Source of the DNA: Monarcha castaneiventris obscurior | Lineage: Eukaryota; Chordata; Aves; Passeriformes; Monarchidae | Direction: 5' to 3' | Assembly: GCA_026261815.1 (NCBI GenBank) | Contig: JAMPIT010000894.1 | Location: 52,267,147-52,331,146, forward strand | DNA length: 64,000 nt | Shown here: positions 50,191 to 64,000 of the stretch, piece by piece | How positions within the stretch are numbered: the first letter of the stretch is position 1 | Layout of the letters: each line of letters starts with the position of its first letter | Notes under the pieces: generated by a model | Seen by the model: only the letters and a program-made list of their open reading frames with translations | Databases searched by the model: none | Told to the model about the DNA's origin: nothing | Translations under genes and position numbers: made by a program

Positions 50191-53100
50191 ATCTCTCAGA
50201 AATCATGTGCTAATCACTATCAGCACATGACAAAATTTTGTCTGAGAGACATCCTGATTCCATTTTATTCAGCATCCTGAGTGTAGCGCCAGGATTCAAC
50301 TCACAGCCTGCTAATACAGAGCCCCTGGGTCTACCACTTCAGTTAAAAAAAACCTCCAATACCTGCCAATATTAGCAAAGCTGCATCCTGTTTGCAATTC
50401 CCCTCAGAGATGGACTGAATGCTTGTAAGCAGATCTGATTCTATTCAGGAAAGGGCAATCATGTTCTACTTCAAAAAGTCCTACTCCTTTTTATTATACT
50501 TATGTCATACTATCTTATTTATACAACTATTATTTCCCTTCTGTTACCTTCCCTGCATAAGAGGGGCAAATACTGGTATTACAGATCCTTCTAGATTTCA
50601 AGATTGAGATGTTCATGATAGAAAGAGAGCTCTCTATGTCTATAATTTCATCCTTTTGTTTTCTCCATGTTTTATGTATGAGAGTGATTTGGCATACAAC
50701 ATATTAATAGATAAGCTACAGATAACAAGCGGTTGCAGACTGCTGCATCTTGTAGTGTTCACTGAGGAATTTCAAAGGGAGATATTAGTTGAATATAAAT
50801 GAAATGCTCCTGCTCTTTTTTTTTTAAAGTAACTGCAAGAGAACAAGTCTGACTGCTCACCCTACAGCTTCAACCCTGGCCAATATACCTATCTGAATTT
50901 CTGTAACTGTTCTGCAAAATTGTCATTTTGATTTAAGGGTGCCCAAGTCTGCCCCGTACCTCCACTGGTGCTTTGATCCCCAGAACGTCAATCTGATATT
51001 TAGAGCTTACTTGGTCCCCAAAACAACAAATAAAACTTCTTAACAAATGGAAAATGTATTGAGTCAGCACTGGTTCAGCCCCACGCAGGAGGTTCTGCAA
51101 ATTGCAGAGAAATTTAGCCAGTCATGGCTGGCTGCTTCACACACAAAGAGCACAACTGGTCAGTAACAAAGAGCAGGAAGAATAATTTTCTCTCCTTATC
51201 CATATGCTTTCCTGACCAGGGCCCACAGGGGATTTGCTGATAAAACACAGCTTTGTCACATTTGTCAGACCTGAGGCTGTCATGGAAACATGAGTGATGT
51301 GACAATCCTTAACGAGCCACTGTCACAAGGGCAATCTGTCCGAGGCAAGAGTTGCTGCTCCTGTTCAGCAGTGATACAGCCCAGCAGGTCCCAGCATCAC
51401 CCCACTGCCACAAGTGTCCTGGACTGTTTTTTATTGGGAAAACCATGTGTCCATGATAATGAAAAAATACTTTACAGGGTTCCCATTCTACAGTGATGGG
51501 TCAGTTTGTTTTAAATTGGATCATAAGCAAATCTTGCAGTGGTAAGTGTTGAAATTATAAGCTAGGCCAGAAGCCTGGGTTTTGACTTTGTTGCCCTTCT
51601 GCCCACCTTGCAGAAAGCCCACCTCTCATCCAGAAGATTAATTATGTTTTAACAAGATTCTCTTAACTCCTTCACAGTAGCAGCTGGCTTTTTTTTTTCC
51701 CTGTCCTGTTCCTCCAGCTATTTCCTAGCATTTCCCTTTTCTATCCAGACTCAGGAGCAGCTGACTGTTCCCTCATGGCAAGCAACAGGTTTCTCCTTTT
51801 CTCATGACAAATCATTTTTTAATAGTAAACATTTTAATGCTTCCAGAAGCCAGCATATCATTTGGCTCGAATACAGGTAGTAAAAACTCAGGCTTCTCAG
51901 GAACCAGTGGCAGTTCACTTTGGAGTCTGTCCTGTCACTGTGCCCCTGAGGGACCCATGTGATGCCAGATCTCAGAAGACAGTCAGCCCACGTGCTCTGC
52001 TGCTGTAGGCAAGATCACACCAGCAATGCAGCTGCCAAAACAGCATTACAGTCCTGATACAGCTCAGCAAGAGGCTGATACACAGGAGAATTCACCTACT
52101 GCAGCCTGGTTCTGTACATGGGAATATTGGGGCGGAGAAAGAGGAATTTGTTCAGGATTTCAGGGCATCTCACAGCCCAGCCAGAGCAGCCATTGCCTGA
52201 CTCCTGAAATCCCTGGATAGATGGCCACGTTCAGTCAGTCTGCCCTACCCAGCACGTGAACTGCATAGATTTCCAGAAAAACCATGGAAAGCTTTAGCAC
52301 AACTCCACTGCCTTCCTCTACCTGAGGATCTCACCATACTTTTAGAACAGGAAGTACACCCACTATCAGAGTCACAAACACAGGAGCTGCAGGGGGAACT
52401 GCTGATAAGGTGCTGCAGCTGATGACCTTGGGCTGCCTTTTGAATGCCCAGTTCTTCCAGATGGTTATACATCCCAGCAGGCATTCTGTGCTTTTGCACA
52501 GCACTGAGTCAGGCTTACATTTGTTTAATGAATCATGTCTACATTTGTTTTCTGCTGTCCATACACGTCAGCCAATCGTAAATAAATCACAGCAGGGACC
52601 TCAGTTTTTGATGTGTTTCAGCAGAAACCTGGGTAATGTCTCCATAGGAGGAGAAAGCAGATCTTATTGCCCATGTCAAGTCTGACAGCACATTCTACTG
52701 TGCACTGAGATTGGGGCAGAAAAGAGAATAACCTGCTGATGGGGTTCTGTGCACAACCAGCTTGGATAGCAGCCCCTGCACCACACCAAGAGCTCCAAAC
52801 GTGGGCACAAAGTCAGTGTTTCTAAATAATCTTGGTTCAACCTCTGCCTTCACCCAACCTTTACATAAAACAACTCTCATGACTAGGGGAGAATTTTGCC
52901 TTCTTGCCCCATACCTCTCTTCACTCTGACCTTTTGTGAGTCCTGCCACACTAGAGCCTTCCACAGGGAGGACATGGGAACAGTCCCATGAAAGCAAGTG
53001 ACATTATGGCTTGATGCTGCAGGAGGCAGAAAGCCTAAATGGACCCTCTTATGCAGCTGCAGGGACAGAACTGGCTCCTTCTCCACTGAAGCCTCAGATC

Positions 53101-56100
53101 AGGGCAAGAGCATTGTAACTGTGCCTCAGCTGCCCAGGCTGTGAGCAGTCTTGCTTACAAGGGGCACACAAGGGCAGTGCTTTCCACAGGAAATGAAAGG
53201 GGTGGCCACACAGGCCCCTACACAAGTCCTGGGGTAATACTGCTCAACTTGCAACCTACTGTCAATGTGCTGCTACTAATAAAAAGAGTGCTGAAAAACC
53301 AATGTCTGCTCTTATATCTTCATAGCCTTCCAAAAGCCAATCTGCTGCCCTGAGCCTGAGTGCAGCAGGGTCAGTACAGCAGTGAAACCCAGTCTAATGC
53401 ACAGCAGAGCAGCTGTAATCCAGAGCATCAGCTGATTACACAGAGCATATCCATTGTCCAAAAGTAGTTTTATTTTCACTCTTCCCTCTGAAACCAACTT
53501 GACTCTTCTCCAAAATCCAACACCAGATTGAGTCACTTGAAATTATTTTTTAGGTGGGTTTTTTAAAACTGAATTGCAATACGGCCCCTGCCCTGTGACA
53601 GCATGCCAGGAAACCCCTGGGAACTCTCCCAGAAAACTGAGAGGGAATGAATGCAAAACAGGCTGAGCTGTTCAGCTTCTCGCCTCCCCCAGCACGGGCT
53701 TGAACATGTTGACAGCAGGGTGGTATGAAGATGGTTTTGTCCCCTACAAATCTTTTGGATAAACAGGATTGTGCTCTACATCAGAAATCTCTCCTTGTAA
53801 CTTCAGTCAATATTTTCTTGGCTTGCCACTCTTGACAGTCATAAAACAGCTCTCTCTGGAACACGCCATTCAAATTAATCAGCTGTCAGCTATTCTTTTA
53901 AAACTAATAATAGAAGGTCTGCATGAGCCTGTGAGAGACTAAAACATGGGAATTGTGAGTTGTGCAGCTGCAAATGTTTCCATACTGCTGCAGCCCTCAA
54001 ATTGCTTTTTGCTCTCTACCGAGAAGGCATGAAACAGCATTGCAGGGAACAGGTTTTGTACTGTCAAAATTGCCCAACTGTCCTCAGCATGCCCATAAAT
54101 GTGGTAAAGGTTTAGTGACGCCTTTTCACTTTCAAGGAAGCTTTAAAGACAGGAGGGATGTTTCTGGTCATAAACCAACAGGCTCAGCTGGCCCAGGAGC
54201 ACAGATAATTTGATGGCTTGTATCCTTTGGATGCCAGCTGCACGGGGGATGCCAGACTGTGCTCTTGACATTGGCAGAAGTTTTAGCCTCCAATTCATCT
54301 TCTTGTCATCAGACTGCAACAGGATGGGGAAAAAAGGGTTCTAGGAGGAAGCAGTGCCTCTGAGAGGATGGGGAAATAGGACTCCTTTGAACAGCCCCTT
54401 GACTACAGCAGTTTGGCTCCAAGTGGGCAGGGAAGATTAATGTTACATGAGGCTTGAACTCAGAATAAGAGCTGGCACTGGAATAAAGCCAACTGTGCAA
54501 CACTCCTGTAACTGCTTAGGGGACTCTGTTGCTGTCACATGAAACTGAGGAACAACTGGGAGGCTGTTCAAAAAACATTCAGGTTGGAAGCACATTTGCA
54601 AAGCCTGATGAAGGAACAAGAACAGCACCTGCCTCTTCCAGGTCTGCCTAAATCTAGTATCACCTGGGGGCTTTGCCTCTACCAGCAGTGGGTTCATTTT
54701 CAGCCTGAAAAAATACTTTTAAAAGCCTCTCAGGCTTTTAAGAGAAAGAAGCAGTTTAAATCCCAGACCGGAAGCCTTAATTAGAATGGATTTGTGTGAA
54801 AGTTGCCAGATCTTGCCCTGCTCTGTGATCAGGGCTGTGCCAAGAGTCTGCTTTGTGTCACACTAGCAACTGTGCTAAGTTCAGCAAAGTAACTGGGTCA
54901 AAGATGCACAGCCAGAAGAGAGATCACAGATTAGCACTAATGAGAGCCTTCACTGCAGAGCAGAATGACAGTGCCATCATGTCGAGGTTCTTGCTGTAAT
55001 TAAAGGTAGCCATACTCATACCCAGTGTGAGCTGCACAGAACAGATCTTTTTGTGTGTCACATTTTACACCTTGGGAAGACACTCATGACCGGAAAACCA
55101 AACATGAGAGGAAACAACTGAGAATTTGTTCATACTGCTGTGATTGAAATTAATATATAGAAAATCAGGAAATATTTGAGCATCTTATGAGCAGCTCTAC
55201 CAATCATGCAGCACTGTTGTTTTCAATCAGTTAATTCTACCTATAGTGGGCATAAGGTTACAGATGAAGAATATAGTGAAGGTGACAGATGAAGAATACT
55301 GATCTCGTGTTCAAGAATTTAATGGTACATCTGTCCACAATGCCAGGTGCTCTGAAGAACAGCCTTCAAAGAAAACAGCAGAAACAGAGAAAACTACAGG
55401 GTTTTGCCAATATCTCACAGACTTTTCCTAAGAAGAAAAATAGAAAAGACTCTGTAGTTATTAAGAAAGGAGTAAGAGCAGAAAAAAGTATTGAATGGTA
55501 CAAAGTCAGTCCTAGGCTTCTAGAGAGCCTCAGCTCATTTGCAAAGCAAAGTACTTTTAAGTAATAAAGACAAATACATCAAGGTAGCAATTAACCTGGA
55601 ATTCACTTCAACAGTCAACACTTCTGCTGTCAACCTAGGGGTAGAGGGTGTACAAAGAGTAACACAAGACAGGATCTTATGCAAGATAATACAAGCAATT
55701 GAAAACACTGTAACTCAGAATATAAAAACTACTCAGTAGACAGTCAAGAAGAGAGAACAAAAAAAAATATTTCTATGGTGTCACTTCACTTTCCTTCTAA
55801 GTACAATGAGACAGAAAGCGATTAATCCTGTTAAAGAACCATGCCAGTGTCTCTGGAAAACTCAGAGCCACTGACCATCCACAAACAAAATAGGGACATA
55901 CAGCCACTGGCAGAAACATGGTGGACACCTAGGACCAGTGAGGAGATTTATATCAGGACAACACAAAGCAACAGGCTTTGAAATACAGAAGTGAATGCAC
56001 TTAAAAAGTGATAACTACAGCAAACTGTAGATGCAGAGCTAAGGACCTGTCCAGAGGTGCTGTGTTGGAGCACAGAGCTGTTACACCTGCACAGACTCCT

Positions 56101-59100
56101 GCAAGAACTCCACCTGCCTTATGAGCTATACCAGCAGCCCTCCAGAATTGCTTACTCCCTCAACAGATGAAAAAACAATGTGTCAAGCTTGTTATTATTG
56201 TAGTTACAAATATATTCTATTTTTTATTTCCTACTTGTGAGGTATCCATAGCATAACATATGAAAACTTCATTTGAAACCATTCAGAATACTAGAACAGA
56301 TGGAAATTATCTTAAAGGACCAAGGGAATGATGCCTTGTATCACTTTTCAAAGTAACCTGCAAATGCTACAGCACAGACCATTAAGGGAAATGCCACTCA
56401 GCCAGAAACTCTGGGAGAGAATTCAGCAGGCTTCCTCCTGCATCACGGCAAACACATACACACCAAAAACTCACTGCTGCCTTTGGTATGACCAGTTTGC
56501 AACACCTTGCAGAGATCTCTCAGGATTCTCAAGATGATCATCTGTAAAATGGGAGTGCTTAAAAGCAGCGGCTCTGATGTTGAAAAGCATGAGATTTTTC
56601 TGTCTTAGAAATTTCAGGGACTAATAGCATTTTCCTATAAATGAACCTTAAACTTGGGAAACCATCAAATTGTTCTTTCTTAAGGAGGGAGACGGTTCAA
56701 ATCAGCACACCAGCTCCACAGATATTTCATTTCTAGTCAAAAACAGCACAAAGATTTCTTATTAAACTGGTCCCAACCATCAAAGAGATATTTTTTTTTT
56801 CCAAACCAGGTTATCAATATTTGCTAACAGTAGTATTTTATTTATGGAATCAAGCTGGTAGGCAAGAGGTGGACACAAAGTGTTAGGCAGTGCTGATGAG
56901 CCCCAATTTGCAGATGACAGCTGTCAGTTCTGCTCCAGCACAGCCTGCTCATCCCGTGTGAGTGCTCTAGGGTAGGTCACAGCTATGACAGTGCTTTTTC
57001 CCTAAAGTCTTCCTGGAACTCCCCTCTGAAGCACAGCCCTTTAATCAAGGAACAATTTGCACACACAGACACACATAAGCAGCAGCCATTTGTGAGGAGA
57101 GGAGGTGGGATAGAGGGATCCCATTTCTGTTCACTGCACTTTCCCCTCCAGGAAGGTATGAGGAGAAAGTGGAGATCAGCATCACCATTATCTCCAGCGT
57201 GTGTTATTAGCAGCCACGCTGAAGCCAGTCAGCAGCGCCTGGCATTGTTTGGAGCAACACAAAAGACCTTCTGTTTGGAAAGTTCAAGAAAGAAAAGGGA
57301 GAGCCTGTGGCCTGGTCCTGCAGTCAAATGACTGACACAGAGGCTGGGAAGTTCTCAGGCAGAGGCTGATCCCAAGGCCATTGAAGCTGACGGGAAAACT
57401 CCCATGGACTCCAGCAAGCTTTGGATCATGCCTTAAATGCACAGAAGGGAACAAAGCAGCATAAAAGTAGAAATGAGCATCTCCAAAGGGGAATTTAAAC
57501 AGCACAATGGTGACCTAATATATTCATCGTGGTTGCTGATACAATGTGTTTTTGTGATGCTTGGCAAAGTAGGATTGTATTAAATGTTTAAGTCTTTTCA
57601 TTAGGATATAGCAGTTGTACACCCATCATTAGGTATTTTTTGGCTTAAAATGCTGTGCATGATAACCCAGCATTGAGTGTTTAACACAGCATTTAGCAAA
57701 AGAAAACCTGGTAGGAGAAGTCCTTTTCAAATTGCTGAAATTATGACTTTTCTGCTTTCTTTCCTCAGTGTCTTCTCCCAAAAAGGCTGATTTACAGCTA
57801 TGAAGTACACAGTCTAGGACTGAAAACCTTATTAAGAACAATGCTGCCAGCATCATCTATTCATGAGCAGCTGCTTGAGAGAGAGCCCAACCCAGAAGAA
57901 ACTCTATAGCAGCACATTCTCCAAACAATTACTAAAGGATCCCAAGTGCAGGGAGGCTCCAAATCCTCTGCTTAATTATAGTTTAATTAATTTTCCCATT
58001 AAAGATGAATATAGGAGCATTCAAGATGAAAGAAAAGCCTTCTGATTTCTGTAATATTTCCAAATTAATTTTCTTGCATATAGGAGCAATCACTGCAGTG
58101 GGTTTAAGGTTTGGCGCTGTCTAGGTCCTAAATGGTATTTTCTGGGAGTTAATCTGTTACAAACTTTTTTTTAAACGCTTCTTGTAGCCTTTGCACAAGA
58201 TTCAACAAAGAGCCAAAGTAACTCCCTTCCCCCCCCCACCCCAAAAACAAAAAATGCAGGATGTTTCCTCTTTCTCTGGCTAATAGAATCCAACTGTTGC
58301 CACATGACATCATTCCCCAGAGTTAGGGAATTCAAGCTCGCTCTGATGCTCTCGGCTGGGAGTAAACACCACCACCAGTAAGAAAAAAAAAATAAAAAAA
58401 TCAAACTTTACAATGGGAGGACATAACATTAAAAAGGCGATTTTTGTTACCTGAAATTTGGAGCATTTCCCTTTCCACTCCATTCTCAGATTTGTATTTC
58501 CCAGACAAAACTCTGTGTTATTATCTGAGGCAATCAGAAAACCAGTCGTTTAGTGTCTAATACCTGCTGTGCTTCCCATAACTCCTTCATATGACCTCTC
58601 GCAGCACTGATTCCAGCTAAAATGATTGCAGAGAACACAGACTGGCCAGGCCAGTTGTCATGGAGATCTCTCCCTCCACCCCCCCTTCATAAGCGCGCGC
58701 GCACACACACACACAGATTTAAACAATTCTGGGAGGCATCCACAAAACAGCATGCCTTTTCATCAGCTAAGTTTTGAAACATTCCACCCTTCCTCCAGCC
58801 CCTCCCCAGAGTCAGCCCAGGAAGCTGAACTTTGGTCAAGAATTGATTGTCGAAATTAGATATATTGCCTTCTAAAAAAGAGAAAACAACCACAAAACTT
58901 GTAATTTTTTTTCCCCCCCAGAAGGGAAAACAGAGATGTTTGCTCACCAAAGCTTTGAACTAAAAGTAAATCTATCTCATTCAGACCTGCAGGCTATTTG
59001 TCTTTGCCTGCCTTGTTATGAATTTGATATCTGAAAGCACTAAAGCTTTGTTGAAATACAATCATGCAGATTACAAGAAATGCTGCTGGCATGGCCTGAC

Positions 59101-59107
59101 TGCTTAC
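50191..59107 (-). other. Non-coding segment, 5' intron or upstream region
   Basis: Mostly AT-rich DNA with no supported exon. It contains a run of nine C at about 58229-58237, followed by ACCCC, and the purine-pyrimidine tract at 58693-58715. A small 22-bp near-duplication built on ACAGATGAAGAATA lies at about 55260-55300. Confidence 0.55.
58693..58715. repeat. (GC)n(AC)n alternating tract, Z-DNA prone
   Basis: Twenty-three bases of strict purine-pyrimidine alternation, GC steps followed by AC steps, sit just after a run of seven C (58679-58685). Such tracts can adopt the Z form under negative supercoiling. No function is shown by the sequence alone. Confidence 0.88.
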
Positions 59108-59195
59108 CTTGCTGTTCTCCCAGTACCAAGCCAGTGACTTAATTAGCACAGGTATTCATAAGGTCATGCAGGACTTCCTGTATTCTTTCATGTTT
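59108..59195 (-). other. Candidate 88-bp exon on the gene strand (unproven)
   Basis: On the minus strand an acceptor TTTTCTTCTTAATTACAG precedes 59195, with a branch-point-like CCTGACC about 30 bases upstream. A donor AAG|GTAAGC follows 59108. Both sites are well formed and on the DENND2B strand, upstream of the start exon, which itself needs a 5' partner exon. The segment contains a short upstream open frame (ATG then a stop after 11 codons) and no long frame, so it would be 5'UTR. I do not remember the exon structure of bird DENND2B leaders well enough to confirm it. Chance pairing of two good sites is possible in 35 kb. Confidence 0.3.
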
Positions 59196-62100
59196 CTGTA
59201 ATTAAGAAGAAAATTGGGCAGGTCAGGAACTCAAACAAACAAACAGAAAAAAAATCCCCCCAGCTAAACAAGAACACACAGATACATCTGGAAGTTTTCT
59301 CATACTGACTGTAAGTTTAAGTGCCTCTTACCCAAACTTGCTTTCTCCCAGTTAAAGGAGAAACTCATTTCACTGACGTTTGTGAATACAAGAACTGATT
59401 AGTTTACCATATTCACTGGCACCATGGTTGCAAAACAAAACTTACTCCAAACATAAATAAAGGCATACAACATTTTTTCCTTGACAAAAAAAATCTAAAT
59501 TAATCCCCACCAACGTCATATAGGAAGGTCTGGACTGATAAATCAAGAGAACAGAAAATACTTTATAAAAAAGAAAGAACATTTATTAAGAAAACTCAGT
59601 TTAAAAAGTACTTGGACTCAGAGGAAGAGTACTGTGCCCAAAGTTTTTACACTTTGAAAAATATCTTGGAGTCAATCTTTAGAGGATTTAATCAGTCAGT
59701 CATTCAAAGTTTTAAAATGTTATAAAAGATACTGAAGGGACCTCATGAGTTTGCTCTGGAATGAGCAGTATAAGCAGCAGTCCCCCTAGTGGGCAGAAAA
59801 CTGCAAAGCTGCCTATGCCAAGCTAAATAGAAAATCAATTTCTCCCGTATCTATTAACCATTTCATTGGGCAGTTATGATATTCCACCCATGCATTTAAA
59901 ACTCAACATTAGCCTATGAAATCCTTTATATGTTATTTAGGGAGCTGAACACAAGAAAACGTACACTATATAATCAACATAACTCGATTTATACATGAGG
60001 AGATTAAAGAGTTTCAGCATTATTACTCTTCTGGTTGTGTGAGATAGCCAAGATGTTTCATGGGAACACCTGTCTCCCCATATAGCCATTATTAGATATA
60101 AACTGCACCAGAGCACATTATCGCCTATACTTCAGAAAACTCTACATTTTATAAGTGACAGAGCTCCCAGAAAACTGCACACTTAAACCACCTCTAACAA
60201 GAACATCACACAAAAGCATATATATGAGGCATATTTTACACTGTTACCAAAAACTGCATGCAGACTACGCATAGACAGATAAATGTAACAAGAGAGCTGC
60301 TTAAGCTGTCAAAGGTCCAGAAGATGCTAAAATGACATCACATCAAATAGTTCCTAGATACTAAAGTGCTACATGCTAAGTTTGCAATTTCACACTAAGT
60401 TCCCCTAAGAATGCACCAGTGATGCCCAGCCAGAGCCATGAGAGCCAAATATTAAAAAATTATAACCTGGTTTTATCCTGAAAATTTCCTTTGGTGTATG
60501 ACTAAGGTAAATTCATCACATACGACAAGTGGGCACAATTTCAGCAGTGTGACTGGGGAAAGAGGGAAACTGCTAACTCCTCCCAAGAAAGTTATGTTTT
60601 ACACTGCATCACTGCAGAGGGAGTATTCAAAGACACAGAAGTGAGAAAAAAAACATCCTAGGAGCTGATCAATGGACAAGTGAAATGGCTGATCACGCTC
60701 AGATCTTCTATAGACCCCATGACTGGTAACATGGGAGTGTGTACCAACCATCTGCATCACATCCCACTCCAGCATTCATGGCTCTGTGGCACTTCATTCC
60801 ATGACCACATCTGCATATATGGCAAGCTTCTGGGGGAGCAGGCAAGCTGGCATTTAGAAATCATTGAAAATGCTCAGTGCATTACATATGCACTCTGTTA
60901 CAGCTTAAAATTCCAAGCAAAGCAAACAAAGTCATTAAAATATATCACACATATGTAGGAACAAGGCACAGTAGTAAAACTATGACCCAAGCTTTGGTCT
61001 TGGGCAGGTGACTACCACAGAAGCCCTCACACAAACACACTTCTATTCTAAGCCTCATGAATACACCCCGAATCAGTCTCTTGCCAGAAGGTGACATATG
61101 TAGCTCAGACTGACCCCAGTGAGAAAAGAGCTATTCCCACATTTTACTTTTTTCTCACTGGGCTTTCACTTGAGCACATCAATACCTCGGAACACAATTT
61201 AGGATCACGACAGAGTCTGAAATCATAAGCTGATTTTGCATTAATTACAGCATCGTGGCTACCCTGCCATCAAAAGGCATCAGAGCGTGTACCCTCACCC
61301 CCTGCAGGAGACAGACAATCCATTACTCACACGCAGCTGATGTTTAGTTTCTTATTTCCGATACACTTCCCATTTCTGACTGGTTGAACACACTCCTTCC
61401 TAGGCTCCTGGCCCCAGGATGCAGCAGCCACGTGAGGCACAGGAGCAGGCATGCACTGAGCAGGGTGAGGGAGCAGCAGGAGCCCTCACCAGGCACACCT
61501 GGAATCTCTGCCTGGAGACCTGCAAGGGAAACACGAGCTGCCCACTCTGAGATTCTTTACCGAATGCTTTCCAAGCAGCCATCATCAGCAACAGGAGAGG
61601 AAACAAAAATCAGACTTGTTGCTCATGAAATTTTATCACTTTCAGTAGGTGAAAGCACAACATCAGAGGTGAGCTACAGACTGAGCTAGCCACAACAGCA
61701 GCACAAATCTCTGGTAGGTATAAATTCAAATTAATCACTGCTCCAACTTCTGTAACATTTTCCTTTGCATTTTTTAGATAAAAAACACTCTTGCAAAGTT
61801 ACTTAGGATTTTTCCCCTCCTTAAATAACTTTCTGTGCTTCACAAGGGCTTTTGCCCCTTTCCCATTGAAGATGGCCACCTTATTGCTCTTCCTCATGTC
61901 ATCCCTACACATTTACTGACCATCTTCCCAGTGACCTCAAAAAATATGTATTTGTTTGAAGTTTAAGACTCAACAACAAAAAGTGAAACTTAATTAATCC
62001 GTCCCAGTATGTTTTTAGCCTAATACTGCTGCAAGTGCCTGCAGCTCCTGCTGACCTCACTGGGAGAGGCAGGGAGCTTGGGAGCAGCACTTCCTCATCA

Positions 62101-64000
62101 CCAGGCAGTGACTTGCAGAGGTATGGAAATAAGGGGAAAAGCCCAGGCCAGCTCTTAATGTAAAGCACACGCACACTACAAAAACTGTGTTCTTTGCTCT
62201 TTTTATAGACACCCAGCACTCAATACTTTTGCATAGGGAATTCTGTGGACTACCAGGTGGGACAAAGTGATGACAGGCAGGGCAGCAGCCACCACACACT
62301 CTGAAGCAGTCCCACAGCACCACTGAGTTCTTCAAACTAACAGTGCACACCACTGGCCCTTATTGCTACACTCCAACATGATGGGGTTAGAACACAACAA
62401 TAAAGTAAGTGGCACAAGGTAACACCTCTGATCCCAAAAGCATCATTCTGCTGAAGCGATTAAACCTTCCACTGCCTTCAGTGGCATGTTAATTTCAATT
62501 TTGCCTCATGGCATGTTTTGCTGGGATTGTGGTATCAAAGTAAGTAGCACAACAGTGCATTGTAGCCTTGCAAACAACAGCAAAGGAGCTGACCCCACAT
62601 AGGAGCTCCCCAGCTGCAAGGGGACTGCACAGGTGAAAGACAGAGATCAGTCAGCTGTGGACTTGTTTTTTTCCCCCATTTCAGATCCATTACTTAAAGT
62701 GTATGCACAACTCTCTTCTAACAGGAGAATTAAGTTTCCATTACCTCCTCAATGGTCTAGCAAGGACCAGGTTTGCAGCACAGTACTTGGTTTCACTAAC
62801 CCAGAAAAAAAAATGTGTGTATATCCCCAGCATTTATAGAGTATGTATATAGGAAATGACTAATCATAGCTGTGCTCTCTTTGAGATGCTGCCAATCCCT
62901 TTATGGCCCTGTATCCCATTTCAGTTTGATGTCATTCTGGAAATGAGAGCCTGCCACTCTTGGGTCTGACCCTGACGCTGCAACTGTGTGCAAGGCAGCA
63001 ATTTGAAAAGGTTTCTAATTCACTGAAACTAGGAGGTGATCTGTACCTGGGGGCCATGACAAGAAGCTGACATGCATTCAATTCCTGTGCAAACACTCAT
63101 TCAAAAATAAAGTGGCTTAACTTTGTGGATATTATTATTGTAGGCCCTGATTCAGCAAAGCATTTAAACATTGACTTCAAAAGAACTTAAAAATACACCA
63201 AACATGTGCTACAATATTTTACCAAAGTGGTGGTTTAGTAATGTTGTATATTTTAGAAAAGAGAGGTGGAAAGAGTTTTTATTTGGCAATTAAAGCTTTA
63301 AGACACTGTTTGGTCATACTGGGACACAACCCCTATTCTAAACTTACTAATGATGCTGAAAATTTGCTGAGCAATAAGCTGAATAATTCCTTAATAAAAC
63401 AACTTTAAACATGAACAGCGTGGAATTAACTCATGCGAATGCCTGCTTTGAGAATTATCCATACCTATGGACTGATTCATGACAGGAGACACATATTCCA
63501 GCTCACCCTGCTAGAAAAGCAGTGCAAAGCCAAACAAGCCATACAAACTGGCTCTGGGCCCAGGCAGCCAATTCAGTCAGCCCTCAACATCCCAGCACTG
63601 CAAACTGTGTCAGATGGCACCAGGCCAAGGCACAAGTCAAGCCAGAGGGATAACCAAAGGTGGGAATCTCATGTAAATAAGTCCTTCTGCTCCTTAACTC
63701 TCCAGAGCGAGCCCTATCTGCAACCCATCTTCCTTCCAGTCAACACCCTTCCTTGCATGGCTCTGCTGCATCCCAGGCATGCCCAAAAGGGAGAAACAGG
63801 AAGCTGTAGGTCCAAAACTGATGGAGGAGGAGAAGCCCCCGAGGGGAGGATATTTGTCCTGACTGTATATCCCCATCAAGGGTGGATTTTTGTCCCAAGA
63901 AGAAGGGCAAATGAGACAAGCAGGCTTCCTCTGGGAACCAGCCATATCAGGAGAGATGTCAATGAGTTGCTTGAAATTCCACAGGATTTCTGATTTGACC
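59196..64000 (-). other. Non-coding segment to window end
   Basis: AT-rich DNA with moderately GC-rich patches near 61390-61540 and 62040-62110. A 186-codon plus-strand open frame at 63433-63993 is the longest in this part but resembles no protein I know. No promoter with a CpG island is seen, so the gene's 5' end is not evident here. Confidence 0.55.

Noticed and set aside
58564..58590. Possible alternative first coding exon (minus strand, MKELWEAQQ before CAG|GTATTA)
   Set aside because: The donor lacks G at +5 and the phase does not join in frame to either known exon.
1..64000. tRNA, rRNA, snoRNA or CpG-island promoter
   Set aside because: On reading both strands I found none that I could support with conserved boxes or structure. 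A tRNAscan/Infernal run would be the deciding check.

Overview
The window looks like nuclear DNA of a bird, probably a songbird. Its only recognisable LINE copies are CR1 3' ends. It carries two LTR-type repeats that I know from avian and especially passerine genomes. The one gene I can identify is an ortholog of DENND2B (ST5), transcribed on the minus strand. No bacterial, phage, CRISPR, tRNA or rRNA feature was seen. Family assignments rest on recognising sequence from memory, not on a search.

Layout, read in the direction of the gene (high to low coordinates). 64000-29134 is AT-rich non-coding DNA, read as the first (5'UTR) intron or upstream region of DENND2B. It holds three CR1 fragments, small duplications, a Z-DNA-prone tract and one good-looking but unproven 88-bp exon (59108-59195). 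29133-29029 is the start-codon exon: 25 nt of 5'UTR plus 26 codons and two bases. 29028-2833 is a 26.2-kb intron with a CR1 tail, a near-complete solo LTR (18062-18399) and a larger truncated LTR (13199-15250) that contains 22 tandem 48-bp units. 2832-1618 is the large second coding exon (1215 bp), encoding the proline/serine-rich N-terminal half of the long (p126-type) isoform. 1617-1 is the start of the next intron. The DENN domain exons lie outside the window.

The two coding exons join in phase: AG at the end of the first plus G at the start of the second makes Arg27. Together they give 431 complete codons plus two bases of the next. Nearly all other open frames here are chance frames, antisense shadows of the serine-rich exon, or frames held open by the 48-bp array, whose period is a multiple of three. 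I found no undescribed biological system. The points most worth checking are the minisatellite expansion inside the LTR, the candidate 88-bp exon, and whether the sense-oriented LTR affects DENND2B transcription.
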